Source: a virus. Taken from it: a DNA stretch of 31,951 nucleotides. Shown here piece by piece: positions 29,755 through 31,951 of this stretch. A program made the translations under genes and the position numbers. Below the pieces are notes generated by a model. It saw only the letters and a list, made by a program, of their open reading frames with translations. It was not told where the DNA came from and made no database searches. The stretch covers positions 1 to 31,951 of the IMG/VR virus record IMGVR_UViG_3300028104_000058. One strand, 5' to 3'. Positions within the stretch are counted from its first letter, which is position 1. Every line of letters begins with the position of its first letter.

Positions 29755-30006
29755 CTACCGTCCGTTCTGCGGCAGTAACGTGCCGCCTTCGGCCCGGTCG
29801 GAATTGCCCTCCGACCGGGTTGTCTTTTGGGTGGAACCGCCGGACGCAGCCACGGCGGACGACTGGCCGGCGGTTCCGTCGACCCCGTCAGCAGGCTCGG
29901 GCGCCCTGCTGAACGGAGTCGGCGCAGCGGCCAACCGGAACACGCCCCCGGCGAAGAGGGACACGGGCACAGACACGAGGCACCAGGCGATGAGCACCCG
30001 GATCAC
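29755..30006 (-). CDS. Membrane-anchored low-complexity protein, 83 aa
   Basis: One N-terminal hydrophobic segment (VLIAWCLVSVPVSLFAGGVF) followed by a Pro/Ser/Gly-rich extracytoplasmic tail (SRAPEPADGVDGTAGQSSAV). A type of small surface or membrane protein often found in actinophage early regions. The start is a GTG in a GTGA overlap. A rightward terminator-like hairpin (29793-29828) lies inside its 3' half, so its mRNA also folds strongly. Confidence 0.6.
   Translation of the reverse strand: MIRVLIAWCLVSVPVSLFAGGVFRLAAAPTPFSRAPEPADGVDGTAGQSSAVAASGGSTQKTTRSEGNSDRAEGGTLLPQNGR
29793..29828 (+). terminator. Rightward-oriented intrinsic terminator inside the leftward operon
   Basis: A perfect 10-bp GC-rich stem, CCCGGTCGGA (29793-29802) with TCCGACCGGG (29810-29819), a 7-base loop, then TTGTCTTTT (29820-29828) on the plus strand. 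The leftward strand shows no U-tract after the stem, so this should stop rightward rather than leftward transcripts. It lies within the coding sequence of the small membrane protein. Antisense transcription from the right is the likely target. Confidence 0.55.
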
Positions 30007-30161
30007 GACCGGGCCTCGTCGTCATCGGTGCCGAAGTCGCCCAGCTCGGCGAGCGTGGCGTGGGTGCGAGCGCAACGGTCGTCGGCGCACTCGGTGATGT
30101 AGGGCGGGCCCGGGTGGTAGCGGTAGACCCTGCCGTCGGCGGCGGTCGTGCGGGCGGTCAC
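30003..30161 (-). CDS. Hypothetical small protein with CADDRC pair, 52 aa
   Basis: Beta-like DGRVYRYHPGPPYITE, then CADDRCARTH and an acidic tail. GTG start in a GTGA overlap. One Cys pair only; no family recognised. Confidence 0.6.
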   Translation of the reverse strand: MTARTTAADGRVYRYHPGPPYITECADDRCARTHATLAELGDFGTDDDEARS

Positions 30162-30334
30162 GTCAACCACCAGGCGAAGATGAAGACGGCGACGGCCTGG
30201 AAGTACGACCGCTCAAGCGCCTTGCCCCACTCCTGGCCGAACAGGGCCTGGTAGAGGAGGTTCGAGCACGTCAGGACGATGACGAGCAACAGGGCCAGCA
30301 GCCAGACGTTGCCCAGGTCTTTCACGACCTTCAC
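30158..30334 (-). CDS. Two-helix membrane protein, 58 aa
   Basis: Two hydrophobic segments (VWLLALLLVIVLTCSNLLY and FQAVAVFIFAWWL) separated by a charged loop (GQEWGKALERS), a hairpin topology suited to a holin or membrane-pore regulator. GTG start in a GTGA overlap. Assignment by topology only. Confidence 0.68.
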   Translation of the reverse strand: MKVVKDLGNVWLLALLLVIVLTCSNLLYQALFGQEWGKALERSYFQAVAVFIFAWWLT

Positions 30335-30585
30335 GACGCCACCTGCCCGGTGCGCCGCTCATGGCGACGCAGCTCCTCAACGACAAGCGCCCAGGTCTCC
30401 TCCGACGCCGGCTTGACCCGGGCCAGGTAGGAGGCGGCACGACGGCCGGCGTTGTCAAGCTGGGCGGCCTGCTCGGCGGTGATAGCCGGCATCACCCGTA
30501 GGAGCGTGTCCACGATCTGCTCGGCCTTGTGCTTCCGTGCCAACCGCTCATGTGGGTTGTCGGCGGCCATCTGGTCGGCGGCCAT
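30331..30585 (-). CDS. Hypothetical helical protein, 84 aa
   Basis: Charged N-terminus (NPHERLARKHKAEQIVDTLL), RVMPAITAEQAAQLDNAGRR, and C-terminal RRHERRTGQ. ATG in a TGATG overlap at 30585. No family recognised. Confidence 0.65.
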   Translation of the reverse strand: MAADQMAADNPHERLARKHKAEQIVDTLLRVMPAITAEQAAQLDNAGRRAASYLARVKPASEETWALVVEELRRHERRTGQVAS

Positions 30586-30824
30586 CACCGCAGCCCCTCG
30601 GGCAGCAGGTGGACAGGCGTGGGCTTGCGGGGGACGATGAGCGTGCCCCGCCGGATGGCCCGGGCGGTGGCCTGGATGCCGGCGACGTGCTGGCGGTGCT
30701 GCTTGACGGCATCGCACTTGCGCCGGCGGAACACCCCGGCCCACCGGCCGCACGAGCACGACGGCGCCCAGCGGTGGATGTGCTCGGCGCCACGGTCGGT
30801 CAGGACGAGGGCGTGGGTGGCCAT
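30585..30824 (-). CDS. Hypothetical Cys-containing protein, 79 aa
   Basis: A Cys-x-Cys cluster (APSCSCGRW) is followed by RRRKCDAVKQHRQHV, which could complete a metal site. ATG at 30824 is in a TGATG overlap. No family recognised. Confidence 0.62.
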   Translation of the reverse strand: MATHALVLTDRGAEHIHRWAPSCSCGRWAGVFRRRKCDAVKQHRQHVAGIQATARAIRRGTLIVPRKPTPVHLLPEGLR

Positions 30825-31015
30825 CACGACCGCCCCCGGTCAGCCCGTCGCTTGGCGATGCGGGCACACGCACGGGTGCGGCGGTAGAAGTCCTTGTCGA
30901 CCAGTCCGACCGGCTCGGCCAGGGCGCAGACCCGGCCGTCCTTCGAGAGCTGGCCGTAGCGGCCACATGACCGGCAGACGCCGATGTGGAAGTCCTGGGC
31001 GGTGAGGGCGGTCAT
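30824..31015 (-). CDS. Small zinc-ribbon-like protein, 63 aa
   Basis: CRSCG (Cys15, Cys18) and a later Cys (VCALAEP), then a basic helix (DFYRRTRACARIAKRRADR). A single metal site plus a basic tail suggests nucleic-acid binding. ATG in an ATGA overlap. Confidence 0.65.
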   Translation of the reverse strand: MTALTAQDFHIGVCRSCGRYGQLSKDGRVCALAEPVGLVDKDFYRRTRACARIAKRRADRGRS

Positions 31016-31188
31016 GACGCGCTCTGCCAGAGGTAGACGACGCCCCACACGACGAGGGCGTTCAGGATCACCGTGCCGACAGCCGTTGCTCCGTCAATCG
31101 GCTTGCGGGGCTTACCGACGAGTGCGACCGTGCACAGCGTCCCCACGACCATCAAGCCGACGATCAGCCCTACAACGAGACCTCTCAT
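31012..31188 (-). CDS. Two-helix membrane protein, 58 aa
   Basis: Two transmembrane segments, LVVGLIVGLMVVGTLCTVAL and AVGTVILNALVVWGVVYL, with a basic turn (GKPRKP) between them. AAGGAG lies about 8 nt before the ATG, and the start overlaps as ATGA. Holin-like by topology, but an early-gene location argues for another role. Confidence 0.72.
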   Translation of the reverse strand: MRGLVVGLIVGLMVVGTLCTVALVGKPRKPIDGATAVGTVILNALVVWGVVYLWQSAS

Positions 31189-31412
31189 GAAGCGCGCTCC
31201 TTCCGGGAGCCGGCGACGACGATGGCGCCGGCGAGCATCTGGTAGACAGCGGCGTCGGCGACGTCGGCCACGCCGGCGGCGACGTTCTGCTCGCGGAGCT
31301 GGCTGGCGGCCTCGTAGAAGCAGACGCCGTGCGCCCGCACGGGCGAGCCGTCGTTGCGCACGCAGACGTGGGCGGCGTCGGCCAGGGCGTAGCGGCAGGG
31401 CTCGGCGGCCAT
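31185..31412 (-). CDS. Hypothetical Cys-containing protein, 75 aa
   Basis: Cys-rich N-terminus (EPCRYALADAAHVCVRNDG), HGVCFYEAASQLREQN, and a helical C-terminus (VADAAVYQMLAGAIVVAGS). Three cysteines and two histidines could bind a metal. ATG in a TGATG overlap. No family recognised. Confidence 0.65.
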   Translation of the reverse strand: MAAEPCRYALADAAHVCVRNDGSPVRAHGVCFYEAASQLREQNVAAGVADVADAAVYQMLAGAIVVAGSRKERAS

Positions 31413-31612
31413 CACGCCGCCGCCTCGATCCCAAGCTGATCCGCCCAGCGCCGAAGTGTCTGGCCCGAGAGGGTGATCCCATGGGCGGCGTACAGACGAC
31501 GTGAAACCTCTTCCCACGAACCGGTCTCGCCGTAGAGGGTGGTCATCATCTCGACCAGGCGCCCATCGGCTAGCTTGTCCGCCATCCGGAACTGAGCGGT
31601 TCGTGGAGCCAT
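31412..31612 (-). CDS. Small helix-turn-helix protein (first gene of leftward operon), 66 aa
   Basis: An HTH pattern is visible: VEMMTTLYGETGSWEEVSRR, then LYAAHGITLSGQTLRRWADQ. As the first leftward gene, divergent from an Xre-type repressor, it is placed like a Cro or excisionase-type regulator. Its ATG lies 6 nt after a -10-like TAAAGT, predicting a leaderless transcript with no ribosome binding site, and none is evident. Confidence 0.75.
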   Translation of the reverse strand: MAPRTAQFRMADKLADGRLVEMMTTLYGETGSWEEVSRRLYAAHGITLSGQTLRRWADQLGIEAAA

Positions 31613-31618
31613 GCGGAA

Positions 31619-31647
31619 ACTTTATCCGCTCACCGGGTAATAATCAA
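31619..31647 (-). promoter_or_regulatory. Leftward promoter (leaderless type)
   Basis: On the minus strand, -35 TTGATT (31642-31647), a 17-bp spacer, -10 TAAAGT (31619-31624), then 6 nt to the ATG at 31612. The spacing would start the RNA at or beside the start codon. The -35 overlaps the CAACA half of a palindrome. Confidence 0.6.
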
Positions 31648-31670
31648 CACCTTGTTGCCATTTGTTGTCC
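31645..31670. promoter_or_regulatory. Candidate operator between divergent promoters
   Basis: The palindrome CAACA-CCT-TGTTG (31645-31657) overlaps both -35 elements. A second TGTTG at 31663-31667 repeats the right half-site 10 bp away, one helical turn. An Xre-family repressor bound here could block either promoter. Confidence 0.5.
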
Positions 31671-31683
31671 ACATGGGCAGAAT
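31655..31683 (+). promoter_or_regulatory. Rightward promoter (leaderless type)
   Basis: On the plus strand, -35 TTGCCA (31655-31660), a 17-bp spacer, -10 CAGAAT (31678-31683), then 7 nt to GTG at 31691, the likely start of the repressor. Also leaderless. The -35 overlaps the TGTTG half of the palindrome. Confidence 0.55.
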
Positions 31684-31690
31684 GGCCCTT

Positions 31691-31951
31691 GTGAACGGAA
31701 CACCTACCCCCGAACGTGAACAGGTTGCCGCAGAAGTGCGTGCCCTGATGGGAAGAGGGAGAGGGCACCGAAGGGTGTCGCAGGCGAAGCTCGCGGCCGA
31801 CCTCAAGATGGCGCAGGCGTCACTGTCCCGCCGGCTTACTGGCGAGGTGCCCTTCGACATCGACGAGCTGGCGGCGATTGCCCGCTACTTCGGCGTGCCC
31901 CTTCAGAGCCTCCTGGGAAACGGCACTACGATGGGAGCAGAGGGCCGTTAG
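31691..31951 (+). CDS. Xre-family HTH repressor, 86 aa
   Basis: The only rightward gene. The HTH core reads VSQAKLAADLKMAQASLSRR followed by LTGEVPFDIDELAAIARYFG, matching lambda-repressor-like (HTH_3) DNA-binding proteins. It is small, lacks a dimerisation/cleavage domain and ends exactly at the window edge with TAG. GTG at 31691 is preferred because it sits 7 nt after a -10-like sequence; ATG at 31682 or 31673 would fall in that promoter. Position opposite the leftward operon suggests an immunity repressor controlling both promoters. Confidence 0.8.
   Translation: MNGTPTPEREQVAAEVRALMGRGRGHRRVSQAKLAADLKMAQASLSRRLTGEVPFDIDELAAIARYFGVPLQSLLGNGTTMGAEGR

Noticed and set aside
1-31951. tRNA genes
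   Set aside because: I searched by eye for cloverleaf patterns with GGTTCRA-type arms and saw none; the compact array leaves almost no room.
31652-31951. Repressor starting at TTG 31652
   Set aside because: That start would place the rightward promoter and operator inside the coding region; GTG 31691 fits the leaderless spacing.

Overview
This is a high-GC (roughly two-thirds G+C) tailed-phage or prophage segment from an actinobacterial host. The host call rests on a WhiB-type iron-sulfur regulator, an Rpf/transglycosylase-like secreted cell-wall enzyme, a flavin-dependent thymidylate synthase (ThyX), heavy GTG start use and apparently leaderless promoters. The phage call rests on a terminase large subunit, portal, MuF-like head protein, XkdF-like prohead protease and DnaB helicase. 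About 67 genes run leftward (minus strand) as one very compact array; a single gene at the right edge, a small Xre-type repressor, runs rightward. No major capsid, tail, lysis-cassette or integrase gene lies inside the window.

Layout from right to left, in the direction of transcription. 31.95-31.61 kb: a divergent control region with two oppositely oriented promoter-like elements sharing a CAACA-N3-TGTTG palindrome. 31.6-27.3 kb: small early genes (HTH, membrane and Cys-rich proteins, a SWIM-like finger protein) and a 306-aa protein built around 15 copies of a 24-bp repeat. 27.3-22.5 kb: a phiC31 gp3-like recombination-directionality-factor family protein, a MazG-like pyrophosphohydrolase, a DnaN-like sliding clamp and a PD-(D/E)XK nuclease. 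22.5-20 kb: the Rpf-like enzyme, ThyX and small genes. 20.1-16.2 kb: a C5-cytosine methyltransferase, an SF2/SNF2-like helicase and an N4/N6 methyltransferase. 16.2-12.5 kb: MerR-like HTH, a conserved phage protein, WhiB, DnaB helicase and a replisome-organizer-like protein whose gene may carry the replication origin. 12.5-5.3 kb: terminase-small-like protein, a PP-loop (PAPS-reductase-like) ATPase, terminase large subunit, portal and MuF. 5.3-0.6 kb: small membrane and Cys-rich proteins and a 631-aa protein joining a 2H phosphoesterase to an XkdF-like protease. The left edge holds the start of a head or scaffold protein that runs into a terminal inverted repeat, probably an assembly or amplification foldback.

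Almost every gene overlaps its neighbour by ATGA, GTGA or TGATG, so translation is probably coupled through most of the array. Only a handful of junctions have a gap, and several of those carry a good Shine-Dalgarno sequence. Starts below were chosen mainly from these overlaps. Most genes of 30-120 codons have no recognisable function.

The observations most worth following are: the protease/2H-phosphoesterase fusion (a possible virion-linked nucleotide-signal hydrolase); the 24-bp repeat array in which only three positions vary, all amino-acid changing; the methyltransferase-helicase-methyltransferase block; the PP-loop ATPase between the terminase subunits; and a candidate origin made of three identical 9-mers lying in three different reading phases.
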